A DNA stretch of 64,000 nucleotides from Flavicella sediminum. GTDB taxonomy: Bacteria > Bacteroidota > Bacteroidia > Flavobacteriales > Flavobacteriaceae. The position numbers and the translations under genes are program-made. Shown in pieces: positions 51,641 to 60,591 of this stretch. The notes under the pieces are model-generated. The model had not been told where the DNA came from and searched no databases. It worked only from the letters and a program-made list of their open reading frames with translations. Within the stretch, counting starts at the first letter, position 1; the number at the start of each line of letters is the position of its first letter. The stretch lies in NCBI RefSeq assembly GCF_006381105.1, contig NZ_VDET01000007.1:378705-442704 (forward strand), given 5' to 3'.

Positions 51641-54631
51641 TTGAGATTAAAAAACTCTCTTAAATGTATCCTTAAAGTCACACTATTTGTACTAATTGTG
51701 TGTTATTCACACGTGTCTTATTCTCAAAAGACCGAAACAGAATCGGAAACTCCTACTCCGAATGCCTTCAAAGGAGGTACCAACGACATTGCAAGAACTA
51801 AGTTTATAAAACCCATTATTGAACTAAAAAAAGGGAGTCTTATTTCCAATGTTCTAAAAGTAATAAACAATAGCAAAGAAAACTTAAATTTTACGGTAGA
51901 TGTTTTACTACCTAGTGGATGGAATAGTATTATAGACTACGACAAAGTTTATAGCGCCAGCGTAAGAGACACCATTATTATCCCTGTTTTAATTGTTCCA
52001 TCAAAGCTAAACACAGGAAGTAGCGAAGTTATTATCAATGCTTTTCTTATCGATTTAGATGGACAACAAATTGGTGACAATGCCTTCGTTTTAAAAACTA
52101 AAAAGAAAATATCTTGGGATGTTGTCGTAAAATCAGCCAATAAATTTTACTTTAAAAACGAAGAATACAATAAAAAATTTGAATACAGTATTATCAATAA
52201 AGGAAACTACAAACAAGACATTTTTGTAAATCACTTATTTCCTAAACGAGATTTATTTTTATCGGATACCATTCACTTAGAAGATAAGATTAACAACCCT
52301 AGTAAAACTATTTCCTTAGAAGTTGGAGAAGAAACAGCCTTGAGCTATTATGCTTCTGCCGTAAAACTGAACAAAAGGAATTCTAAAAAAATATCGATTA
52401 CCAATTACAAACCCAATAATGGTGATTATTTCAAAAAATATGGAATGATCATTAATAGTAGTGAACCTAAAAGTTATAGCAAAACGGCCTTTAAAAAATC
52501 GAATAAGGTTTCTTTTATAAAACTTCCTAACGAAACAGAACTGCAACCTTTTGGCTACCCTTCTATTCCAATGACCTTTGAATTAAATGTTCAAAATATT
52601 TTAAGTGATTATCCTTTTATGTCTATGAACTTTAGGGGACTTAAACAACTGAATGAAGAAGCAAATCTGGTTTATTCAGCTGAAATAAATTACACACGTT
52701 CCTATTACGACAATGATTTGTTCAAAAATATTCCTTGGTATTTGGGCTATTATGACGATACCAAATCGGTAGAACTAGGTCAGGTTAGTGCAGATATTGT
52801 TGGTATTTCAAGCTTTGGAAAAGGAATTAGAGGAAGTTACAAATTTGGTGAACACCATAAAGTTTCTGGTTTTTTAATTGGAAACGATGGTATTTTCGGC
52901 TCATCTACCAGTAAATCCTATGGAGGTTCTTACAATTTAAAAGTGAGTGATGCTTTGAAGTTAGTAACAAAAATAGGTCACAATGAAAATAACAGAACCA
53001 ATAGAAATATTGATGTTATTTCTTTACAACCAAAAATTAGGATCAATAGAAGAACAAACTTAAATCTTTCGCTAACACAATCTACTTTAAACAGAGAAGG
53101 CCTAGATAAAGTGACGGGGTACTTATACAATGCCAATTTTTCGACGAGCTTTTTTAAAAGATTTAGATCTAGTATTAACGGACGTTATAATGATAAAAAT
53201 TTTAGTGGTGGTAATTACGAACGTTTAGGTTTGTCACATCGTGTATATTTTGATTTGAACGATCGTTGGTCTAGTTATATGACCAATTCCTATCAAAGTA
53301 TCAAATCTACCGTTTCGGCACTAAACTCAAATATACCTTACCATCAAGTTCTTTTATTTAACAATGTAATTCTATCTAAAAAAATTAAAAACGGTTCTTT
53401 ACAACCGGGTATTTATTACGACTATAAATTAAATCTTGGACAAGAAATACAATCTAAAGGATTAACGTTTAGAACTTCTACCTATAATTATAGTAAGAAT
53501 TTAATTACCTCTATGTTTTTAAAAGGAGGCTATACAAAAACTACCATTAACGAACCTTCAAAAGAATTATTCAATGCAGAAGTTTCTGGTTTGATACGAT
53601 ACAAAACATGGAATTTGGCCATGAAATACAATTATGGTACCATTGCTTCTATCAATACTTCCAATGGAATTGATGATGAAATAACACCACAATTATTTAG
53701 AATTTCCTTGCAAAATCAATATGTATTAAAAAACAACAAATTAGTTTTAGAGTCTAGTTTTAATTATAATTATCAAAATACCACCAATAGTAATTCTATC
53801 GGTTTTTATCCTGAATTGTACTATTTCTCCGACAAAGGTTGGAGATATAGTTTACGCGTTGGCTACTCCTACAGCAGCATCGATTATAGCAACTTGATCA
53901 GCTTTGATCAAAACTTAGGTGAAATTCCTGACAATAGATCTGGGCAAAACATCAATTCAAATTTAAATATTGGCTTTTCACTTCGCAAAAATTTAGGGAT
54001 TCGAATTCCTTTCCTAAAAAAGAATTCTTCCAATCTTGAATTTATCTCTTTCCTAGATATTAATGGAAATGGTTTAAAAGATGATGATGAGACAACTATT
54101 AAAAATGTGGTGGTAAAATTAGACGACAACGAAGTAATCACCAGCAACTCTGGAGTAGCGCATATAAACAAAGCACCGAATAAAAAATATGCCTTAGATA
54201 TCTTTCCTTTGGAAGAATTAGAAGGTTGGTTTCCAAACGTACAAGATTCACTTTTTGTAGGAAAAGATGAAACTGTATTTCTTCCTTTTGTACGTGGTGT
54301 CAAAATTTATGGGGATGTAATTCTAGATCGACAAAAAATTGCCGTGGCTGATGAAAAACCAATTGACCTGTCGAGAATAAAAATTACGGCAACCAAAGAT
54401 CAAGTATACCATACCTTAACCGATTCTAAAGGACATTTTGAATTCTATTTACCTAATGGTAAATACATTCTAAACATGGATGATAGCATCTTGGCTAAAA
54501 ATTTAAGACTCTCTAGAAATAACATTCCGCTGGTTTTAAAAAACACGCAAGATGGTGCTTATGTTTCCTTTTATATCATCGAAAAACGAAGAAAAGTAAT
54601 TATTCGAGATTTTTCTAAAAAGAAAAGATAG
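51641..54631 (+). CDS. Large outer-membrane beta-barrel protein, usher-like
   Basis: A 996-residue envelope protein, start TTG at 51641, signal peptide about 1-29. Layout: an Ig-like (NEW3-like) N-terminal part at about 40-145 (LISNVLKVINNSKENLNFTV), a second beta domain to about 285, a long barrel region about 290-790 made of alternating polar and aromatic strands (KGIRGSYKFGEHHKVSGFL, LNLSLTQSTLNREGL), a Cna-B/SdrD-like domain opening with FLDINGNGLKDDDETTI near residue 808, and a second small beta domain to the end. Classical FimD has a 24-strand barrel of similar length. Function as an assembly platform for the two subunits is inference from gene order. Confidence 0.62.
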   Translation: MRLKNSLKCILKVTLFVLIVCYSHVSYSQKTETESETPTPNAFKGGTNDIARTKFIKPIIELKKGSLISNVLKVINNSKENLNFTVDVLLPSGWNSIIDYDKVYSASVRDTIIIPVLIVPSKLNTGSSEVIINAFLIDLDGQQIGDNAFVLKTKKKISWDVVVKSANKFYFKNEEYNKKFEYSIINKGNYKQDIFVNHLFPKRDLFLSDTIHLEDKINNPSKTISLEVGEETALSYYASAVKLNKRNSKKISITNYKPNNGDYFKKYGMIINSSEPKSYSKTAFKKSNKVSFIKLPNETELQPFGYPSIPMTFELNVQNILSDYPFMSMNFRGLKQLNEEANLVYSAEINYTRSYYDNDLFKNIPWYLGYYDDTKSVELGQVSADIVGISSFGKGIRGSYKFGEHHKVSGFLIGNDGIFGSSTSKSYGGSYNLKVSDALKLVTKIGHNENNRTNRNIDVISLQPKIRINRRTNLNLSLTQSTLNREGLDKVTGYLYNANFSTSFFKRFRSSINGRYNDKNFSGGNYERLGLSHRVYFDLNDRWSSYMTNSYQSIKSTVSALNSNIPYHQVLLFNNVILSKKIKNGSLQPGIYYDYKLNLGQEIQSKGLTFRTSTYNYSKNLITSMFLKGGYTKTTINEPSKELFNAEVSGLIRYKTWNLAMKYNYGTIASINTSNGIDDEITPQLFRISLQNQYVLKNNKLVLESSFNYNYQNTTNSNSIGFYPELYYFSDKGWRYSLRVGYSYSSIDYSNLISFDQNLGEIPDNRSGQNINSNLNIGFSLRKNLGIRIPFLKKNSSNLEFISFLDINGNGLKDDDETTIKNVVVKLDDNEVITSNSGVAHINKAPNKKYALDIFPLEELEGWFPNVQDSLFVGKDETVFLPFVRGVKIYGDVILDRQKIAVADEKPIDLSRIKITATKDQVYHTLTDSKGHFEFYLPNGKYILNMDDSILAKNLRLSRNNIPLVLKNTQDGAYVSFYIIEKRRKVIIRDFSKKKR

Positions 54632-54661
54632 TACTTACGCTATCTCCTTTGATTTAAGTAC
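54631..54661. repeat. Inverted repeat after the usher-like gene
   Basis: GTACTTA at 54631-54637 and TAAGTAC at 54655-54661 are inverted copies. The right arm carries the first bases of the -7 box of the next gene. A second, overlapping pairing GATAG (54627-54631) with CTATC (54640-54644) excludes the first. It may act as a weak terminator or control element. Confidence 0.5.
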
Positions 54662-54666
54662 CTTTG
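54659..54666 (+). promoter_or_regulatory. TAnnTTTG -7 element of the RsmB-like gene
   Basis: TACCTTTG lies 18 nt before the ATG at 54685. It also shows that the TTG inside it (54664) is not a good start codon. Confidence 0.5.
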
Positions 54667-54684
54667 CATTCCAAAATTTACCAA

Positions 54685-55890
54685 ATGCGATTACATAGAA
54701 ATTTAGTTTTTACGGTTATAGATTCATTAAATGCAATATTTAACGAAGGTGTTTATGCTGACAAGGCAGTGGAAGCTGCTTTAAAAAAAGATCCTAGATG
54801 GGGTGCCAGAGACCGAAAATTTGTTGCTGAAACTATTTATGAAATTGTTAGATGGAAACGTTTATACAATGAAATTGCTGAAACAAAAGATCATTACACA
54901 CGTGAAAATATTTGGAAAGTATTTACTGTTTGGGCGGTATTAAGAGGAATCAAACTTCCAGATTGGAAGTATTTTGAAAATGCTCCTGAACGTCGTATCA
55001 AAGGAAAGTACGACCAAGTTCAATCTATTCGTAAAATAAAAGAATCTATTCCAGATTGGATGGATGAACTATGTTCAAAAGAATTAGGAAAACAATGGGA
55101 CAAAGAAATTACAGCTTTGAACATTCAAGCTCCTGTTGTTTTAAGAGCAAATACACTAAGAACTACTAGATTGAATCTTGAAAATGCATTAAAAGCGGAA
55201 GAGATTGAAACAATAGTTAATCCAGATTATAAAGATGCACTAATCCTTAAAGAACGTAAAAACGTTTTTAGAACCGATGTATTTAAAAGTGGTTTTTTTG
55301 AAGTACAGGATGCTTCTTCACAGCTTGTTGCTGAATTTTTGGATGTAAAACCTGGAATGCGAGTTATTGACACCTGTGCAGGTGCCGGAGGTAAAACCTT
55401 ACACTTGGCGGCTTTGATGGAAAACAAAGGGCAGATTATTGCAATGGATATCTATGCAGGTAAACTTAAAGAATTAAAAAGACGTGCAAAACGTGCTGGT
55501 GCTCATAATATCACTCCACGCGTCATTGAATCTACAAAGGATATTAAAAAATTAAAAGATAGTGCAGACCGTGTTTTAATTGATGCTCCATGTTCTGGTT
55601 TGGGAGTTTTAAAAAGAAATCCGGATGCCAAATGGAAACTGCAACCTGAATTTATTGACAATATCAAAAAAATACAGGCTGAAATTTTAGAAAGCTATTC
55701 AAGAATGGTGAAAATAGGTGGTAAATTAGTCTATGCGACTTGCTCAATTTTACCTTCTGAAAATCAAGAACAAGTGGCCAAATTCCTTGCTCATAATCAG
55801 AACTTTGAATTGGTAAAAGAACAAAAAGTCTCACCTGCTAAAAGTGGTTTTGACGGATTTTATATGGCATTGATTGAAAGAAAAGCATAA
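54685..55890 (+). CDS. RsmB/NOP-family RNA (cytosine-5-)-methyltransferase
   Basis: Methylates cytosine C5 in rRNA or tRNA. N-terminal helical domain (about 1-130), then VIDTCAGAGGKTLHLAALM (SAM motif I), DAPCSGLGVLKRNPDAKW (with the catalytic-loop cysteine) near 301 and KLVYATCSILPSENQEQVAKF with the second, releasing cysteine. 401 residues. Start ATG at 54685. Which RNA base is modified is not readable; RsmB-like is the closest type. Confidence 0.9.
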   Translation: MRLHRNLVFTVIDSLNAIFNEGVYADKAVEAALKKDPRWGARDRKFVAETIYEIVRWKRLYNEIAETKDHYTRENIWKVFTVWAVLRGIKLPDWKYFENAPERRIKGKYDQVQSIRKIKESIPDWMDELCSKELGKQWDKEITALNIQAPVVLRANTLRTTRLNLENALKAEEIETIVNPDYKDALILKERKNVFRTDVFKSGFFEVQDASSQLVAEFLDVKPGMRVIDTCAGAGGKTLHLAALMENKGQIIAMDIYAGKLKELKRRAKRAGAHNITPRVIESTKDIKKLKDSADRVLIDAPCSGLGVLKRNPDAKWKLQPEFIDNIKKIQAEILESYSRMVKIGGKLVYATCSILPSENQEQVAKFLAHNQNFELVKEQKVSPAKSGFDGFYMALIERKA

Positions 55891-55909
55891 TTTTTTCAAA
55901 ACAAGCAAA

Positions 55910-55946
55910 AAAAAAGGACTAACAATTAAATTGTTAGTCCTTTTTT
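55910..55946. terminator. Bidirectional terminator between the RsmB-like gene and trmL
   Basis: A hairpin of AAAAAAGGACTAACAAT with ATTGTTAGTCCTTTTTT, 3-nt loop, between two convergent genes. Its right end touches the trmL stop codon. Confidence 0.92.
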
Positions 55947-56406
55947 AATTCTGCAACTGTCGCAAGCCTTCTCCTAAAGCCATAGCGACGGCATTTCCTA
56001 GATTAAAACTTCGAACAGTTCCCGGAAATGGTATTTTTACACATTGTTCTTTATAACGCTCTACAATTTCATTTGCCAAACCATCTGCTTCTCTACCAAA
56101 AACCAGCCAGTCTCCTTCTTGGTATGCGACATCATAATATGTTGACTCCGCGCGTGTCGTGAAAAAGAAAACTCGAGACATGTCCGGAATTTCGTCTACT
56201 AGATTTTCGAAGTTATCATGATAAGTCAAATCTAAGTCTCCCCAATAATCCAAACCGGCTCTTTTTACCCGACTATCAGTAATTTCGAATCCAAGTGGTT
56301 TTACCAGATGCAGTTTACTTAAACTCCCCACGCACAAACGACCAATATTCCCCGTATTATTAGGGATTTGAGGATTGACTAAAACGATGTTAAAATTAAA
56401 TTTCAC
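55945..56406 (-). CDS. trmL: tRNA (cytidine(34)-2'-O)-methyltransferase TrmL
   Basis: SPOUT-fold enzyme that 2'-O-methylates the wobble nucleotide of leucine tRNAs. FNIVLVNPQIPNNTGNIGR at the start, WLVFGREADGL near 88 and IPFPGTVRSFNLGNAVAM near 124 hold the knot and SAM site. 153 residues. The start is GTG at 56406-56404: it gives the normal N-terminus and no ATG is available upstream or just downstream. The sequence directly upstream is ten tandem copies of a 7-bp unit, which is unusual. Confidence 0.93.
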   Translation of the reverse strand: MKFNFNIVLVNPQIPNNTGNIGRLCVGSLSKLHLVKPLGFEITDSRVKRAGLDYWGDLDLTYHDNFENLVDEIPDMSRVFFFTTRAESTYYDVAYQEGDWLVFGREADGLANEIVERYKEQCVKIPFPGTVRSFNLGNAVAMALGEGLRQLQN

Positions 56407-56415
56407 TGTTGAATT

Positions 56416-56489
56416 GTTGAGTGTTGAGTGTTGAGTGTTGAGTGTTGAGTGTTGAGTGTTGAGTGTTGAGTGTTGAGTGTTGAGTGTTG
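56416..56489. repeat. Tandem 7-bp repeat (GTTGAGT) x 10 next to the trmL start
   Basis: Ten exact copies of GTTGAGT (56416-56485) followed by GTTG. Seen from the trmL strand it reads ACTCAAC repeated, ending 9 nt before the GTG. The unit has no stop in any frame and no G on the trmL sense strand, so the leader would be unstructured. An inverted pair GTTGTAA / TTACAAC (56486-56514) lies at its far side. Confidence 0.95.
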
Positions 56490-56535
56490 TAATCTATTGA
56501 TATCAGCTTACAACTAAGCACTAAAAACTTATAAA

Positions 56536-57693
56536 TTAAAATTTAACCTGCGTTTCTAAATAATGCTCTTCGATTCCGTAAGCATCTTTGATCCCTTTTA
56601 TTTTAGCATTCAATCCCTTTTCATCAATTTCTTTTGTTGATTTAGTAGCCACCAACATGATGTTTTTTCGGGTATGTTCGTTAGAAACGAATTCAAATAT
56701 TTTTGTTTGATAATGTCTTTTTTCTAGAATTAACGCTCTAATGGTATCTGTTACCATTTCAAACTGGCGTTCTTTAAAAATACCATACTTCAAAATTGGA
56801 TCTTCTTGTTCCTTCCCTTTTAAAGATTGGCGTACTTGCTTATGACAACAAGGTGCACAAACAATCAATCCTGCTTTTGCTACAATTCCTTTTGTAATAG
56901 CATCATCTGTTGCCGTATCGCAAGCATGTAATGCTATTAAAATATCAATTTTTTTATTAGCGTATTCCTGTATCGGCTTGCATTCAAACTTTAAATTTTC
57001 AAACGCACATTTTTCAGCAACACCATTGCAATAATCTACCAATTCTTGGCGCAATTCAATACCCGTTACGGTGACATCCATTTTTCTTTGTACTACTAAA
57101 TAATCGTACAAGGCAAAAGTTAAGTAACCTTTACCAGAGCCCATATCTACAATTTGGATTTGTTTCGGCAATTTTGCATTTGCAATTAAGCCTTCCATTA
57201 TTTCCAAATATTTATTTATTTGACGAAATTTATCCGCCATTTTTGGAATCACATTATTCTCAGCATCGGTTACTCCTAAATACCTTAAATAAGCACCCAT
57301 ATCAGCTCTTTTTTCTTTAGGCTTGTCGTGTGTTATTGGTGGTTTATTTGCAAAGCTTGGCGCTCCACTTTTAAAAGAAACTACTTTTTTCTTCGATACA
57401 AAAACCTGTAAATCTTCTTTCAAAGTAAAAACAACGGCAGTTCTAAAAGTTGTTAATAAAAATTCTTTTAAAACTTCTATTCCTTCACTAATGCCATAAT
57501 TTTTTACCTGGTCATTTGTTTTGTAATGATACGTAAAAGACATTTTCACTTCCTCCTGAATCAATACCAAACGAACATAGATATTTCTCAATCCATCGTT
57601 TTTACGTAAAGGTTTACTCAAGGTAATTTTAACAAAATCATCTGCTGCAATACTTGATTGAACTAAGTCTGAAAAAGTGCTAAATTGATCCAT
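56536..57693 (-). CDS. SAM-dependent methyltransferase, Methyltransf_32-like
   Basis: A 385-residue cytoplasmic protein. The C-terminal half is a Rossmann methyltransferase: IQIVDMGSGKGYLTFALYDYL near residue 181 (motif I), ALHACDTATDDAI near 262 and VCAPCCHKQVRQSL near 285, the last two being typical of the Methyltransf_32 group (METTL25/TRM13-related). The N-terminal half (about 1-150) is a separate beta-rich domain I cannot name. RNA is the likely substrate by relation, not shown here. It follows valS in the same direction. Confidence 0.75.
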   Translation of the reverse strand: MDQFSTFSDLVQSSIAADDFVKITLSKPLRKNDGLRNIYVRLVLIQEEVKMSFTYHYKTNDQVKNYGISEGIEVLKEFLLTTFRTAVVFTLKEDLQVFVSKKKVVSFKSGAPSFANKPPITHDKPKEKRADMGAYLRYLGVTDAENNVIPKMADKFRQINKYLEIMEGLIANAKLPKQIQIVDMGSGKGYLTFALYDYLVVQRKMDVTVTGIELRQELVDYCNGVAEKCAFENLKFECKPIQEYANKKIDILIALHACDTATDDAITKGIVAKAGLIVCAPCCHKQVRQSLKGKEQEDPILKYGIFKERQFEMVTDTIRALILEKRHYQTKIFEFVSNEHTRKNIMLVATKSTKEIDEKGLNAKIKGIKDAYGIEEHYLETQVKF

Positions 57694-57723
57694 ATATAAA
57701 TTATTTTTCTACTATTAAAAACG

Positions 57724-57756
57724 AAACCTAACAGGTTAAAAAAAACTGTTAGGTTT
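57724..57756 (-). terminator. Intrinsic terminator of valS
   Basis: An 11-bp stem AAACCTAACAG with CTGTTAGGTTT and an A-rich loop, 22 nt past the valS stop; on the minus strand it is followed by CGTTTTTAAT. It would reduce read-through into the methyltransferase gene. Confidence 0.82.
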
Positions 57757-57778
57757 GTGAAAACGTTTTTTTCTATTA

Positions 57779-60406
57779 TTACAAAGCTTTTAAACTAGCT
57801 TTTAAAGTTTCAATTTTTGCCAAGGCATCTGCTTCTTTTTTGCGTTCGTTTGTAATTACTTGCTCTGGAGCATTGTTTACAAAACGTTCGTTACTCAATT
57901 TCTTTTGAACTGATTTTAAAAATCCTTCTGTATATTTTAATTCCTCTTCTAAAGTTGCTTTTTCTGCTTCTACATCAATAGCCCCTGCAATAGGTATAAA
58001 ATATTCATTCGACTTGATACGGAAACTCAACGCTCCTTCCACAGCGTCTGAAACAGTAGCAATATCTGAAGTATTTCCTAATTTTTGGACAATAGCATTA
58101 AAAATAGGATTTGCTTTTTCATTGTCTAAAACCGACAATTCAAGAATATCTTTAAAAGCTATTTTTTTATCTTTTCTAATTTTTCTTATTCCTGAAATTA
58201 CTTCTGCAGCAAATTCAAAATCGGCAATTAATTTTTCATCAAAAGAAACCAATTCTGGGTATTCCGCAATAATTAAAGCTTGTTCTGGTGTTCTTTCTGA
58301 AATAGTCTGCCAAATTTCTTCTGTTAAGAAAGGCATAAATGGATGCAATAATTTCAAATTCGCTTCTAAACAAGCAATCGTTTCTTTATACGTTACCGCA
58401 TCAATTGGTTGCTGGTATGCCGGTTTGATCATTTCTAAGAACCATCCAGAATAATCATCATAAATCAATTTGTAAATCGTCATTAACGCTTCACTAATTC
58501 TGTATTGTTCAAAAGAAGCTTCAATTTCAACCAAAGCTTTTTGGAACTTGGCATTGTACCATTTGATTGCTATTTTAGAAGATTCTGGTTGCTCTATCGT
58601 TTCAGAAACTTCCCATCCCTGGGTTAAAGAGAATCCACTCCAAATTTTACTAGAGAAGTTACGTCCTTGTGCGCATAAATCTTCATCAAACATCAAATCA
58701 TTTCCTGCAGCAGCACTTAATAGCAATCCTGTACGAACACCATCTGCTCCATATTTCTGCATCAATTCAATTGGATCAGGAGAATTCCCTAAAGATTTAG
58801 ACATTTTTCTACGTTGCTTATCTCTAACCAAGCCTGTAAAATAAACATTGCTAAATGGTTTTTTATCGGTAAATTCATACCCCGCAAAAATCATACGTGC
58901 TACCCAAAAGAAAATAATATCCGGACCTGTTACCAAATCGTTTGTTGGATAGTAATAATTGAATTCTTCGTTGTCTGGATTTTTAATTCCATCAAACAAA
59001 GATATAGGCCACAACCAAGAAGAGAACCAAGTATCCAAAGCATCTGGATCTTGAGTTAAGTCCTCAATTGTTAATTTAGTGTTTTTAGTTATTTCAATTG
59101 CTTTTACCAATGCTTCTTCTTTGGTTTCGGCAATTACATACTCTTCCAAACCTTCTCCATAGAAATAAGCCGGAATTTGATGTCCCCACCACAGTTGACG
59201 AGAAATATTCCAATCACGGATATTTTCTAACCAATGTCTATACGTATTATTGTAATGCTTAGGATACAACTTAATTTCTTCATCTTTCAATACAGCATCC
59301 AAAGCAGGTTTTACAATATCTTCCATTTTCAGGAACCATTGTACCGAAATTTTAGGCTCTATAACCGCTTTTGTTCTTTCAGAAACACCAACTTTATGTA
59401 GATGTTGTTCCACTTTTACCAAAGCGCCCAACTCTTCTAATTCTTTTGTAATCTCTTTACGAACAACAAAACGATCTTTTCCTTCGTAATGCATTCCTAA
59501 TGAATTTAGACTTGCATCGTCATTCAAAATATCAATAACTTCTAAATTATGCTTCTCCCCTATTAATTTATCATTTTGGTCGTGAGCAGGGGTAATTTTT
59601 AAACATCCTGTTCCAAATTCAATATCAACATATTCATCCTCTATAATTGGAATGACTCTGTTTGCAATCGGAACAATTACCTTCTTTCCTTTTAAATGAG
59701 CAAAACGTTCATCCGTAGGATTGATACAAATTGCAGAATCGCCTAATAAAGTTTCAGGACGTGTTGTTGCAATCATTACTTTTTCATCAGAACCTTCTAT
59801 CTGATAATTGATATAATATAAGTTTCCTTGTTTCTCAACAAATTCCACTTCTTCATCAGATAAAGTAGTCTTTGCCTCAGGATCCCAGTTGACCATGCGG
59901 TACCCTCTATAAATTAATCCTTTCCCATATAAATCAACAAAAACCTTGGTAACTGCACCACTAAGATTGTCATCCATGGTAAAAGCTGTACGCTCCCAAT
60001 CACAAGATGCACCCAATTTTTTTAATTGCTCTAAAATAATTCCGCCGTGCTTGTCGGTCCAATCCCAAGCGTGTTTTAAAAACTCCTCACGTGTTAAATC
60101 TTCTTTGTTAATTCCTTCAGATTTTAACTTCGCCACAACTTTTGCCTCTGTAGCAATTGATGCATGGTCGGTACCAGGAACCCAACACGCATTGTAACCT
60201 TTTAAACGTGCACGACGAATTAAAACATCTTGAATGGTGTTATTTAACATATGTCCCATATGCAATACTCCAGTTACGTTTGGAGGTGGAATGACAATTG
60301 TGTAGGCTTCTTTTTCGTTTGGTGTTGAATGAAAATATCCATTCTCCATCCAATAGCTATACCATTTGTCTTCTACGTTTTCTGGATTGTATTTATTTGG
60401 AATCAT
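57779..60406 (-). CDS. valS: Valine--tRNA ligase
   Basis: Charges tRNA-Val. Class I motifs are HMGHMLN near residue 49 (HIGH type) and KMSKSLGNSPDP near 534; the editing domain with ATTRPETLLGDSA lies around 214, the anticodon domain follows, and a C-terminal coiled coil (EAEKATLEEELKYTEGF) ends the protein. Length 875 is normal. The start gives the conserved IPNKYNPENVEDKWYSYW opening. A minus-strand TATTTTTG at 60502-60495 is a possible -7 box about 90 nt upstream. Confidence 0.97.
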   Translation of the reverse strand: MIPNKYNPENVEDKWYSYWMENGYFHSTPNEKEAYTIVIPPPNVTGVLHMGHMLNNTIQDVLIRRARLKGYNACWVPGTDHASIATEAKVVAKLKSEGINKEDLTREEFLKHAWDWTDKHGGIILEQLKKLGASCDWERTAFTMDDNLSGAVTKVFVDLYGKGLIYRGYRMVNWDPEAKTTLSDEEVEFVEKQGNLYYINYQIEGSDEKVMIATTRPETLLGDSAICINPTDERFAHLKGKKVIVPIANRVIPIIEDEYVDIEFGTGCLKITPAHDQNDKLIGEKHNLEVIDILNDDASLNSLGMHYEGKDRFVVRKEITKELEELGALVKVEQHLHKVGVSERTKAVIEPKISVQWFLKMEDIVKPALDAVLKDEEIKLYPKHYNNTYRHWLENIRDWNISRQLWWGHQIPAYFYGEGLEEYVIAETKEEALVKAIEITKNTKLTIEDLTQDPDALDTWFSSWLWPISLFDGIKNPDNEEFNYYYPTNDLVTGPDIIFFWVARMIFAGYEFTDKKPFSNVYFTGLVRDKQRRKMSKSLGNSPDPIELMQKYGADGVRTGLLLSAAAGNDLMFDEDLCAQGRNFSSKIWSGFSLTQGWEVSETIEQPESSKIAIKWYNAKFQKALVEIEASFEQYRISEALMTIYKLIYDDYSGWFLEMIKPAYQQPIDAVTYKETIACLEANLKLLHPFMPFLTEEIWQTISERTPEQALIIAEYPELVSFDEKLIADFEFAAEVISGIRKIRKDKKIAFKDILELSVLDNEKANPIFNAIVQKLGNTSDIATVSDAVEGALSFRIKSNEYFIPIAGAIDVEAEKATLEEELKYTEGFLKSVQKKLSNERFVNNAPEQVITNERKKEADALAKIETLKASLKAL

Positions 60407-60591
60407 ATTGAGTCTCTATATCTAAATTGAAAATAACATTAAATTGTTCGCTATAGTCCTAGAAAATTCCTAGAAAAACTATTTTAACAGTGCGCAAAAA
60501 TACAATTATCTACTTTAACTAAAAAGTAACACATTCATATTTTATTTACTTAAAATATTGCTTACTTTAGAGCCTTTAAAATTAAGACAAA

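Noticed and set aside
56416-56489. CRISPR-like array
   Set aside because: The units are 7 bp and contiguous without spacers, so it is a simple tandem repeat.
58014-58454. Long open frame on the plus strand opposite valS
   Set aside because: It lies wholly inside a certain gene, has no promoter, and its translation shows no domain; it mirrors valS codons. The same holds for frames opposite ftsH (22968-23327) and opposite the barrel gene (53908-54303).
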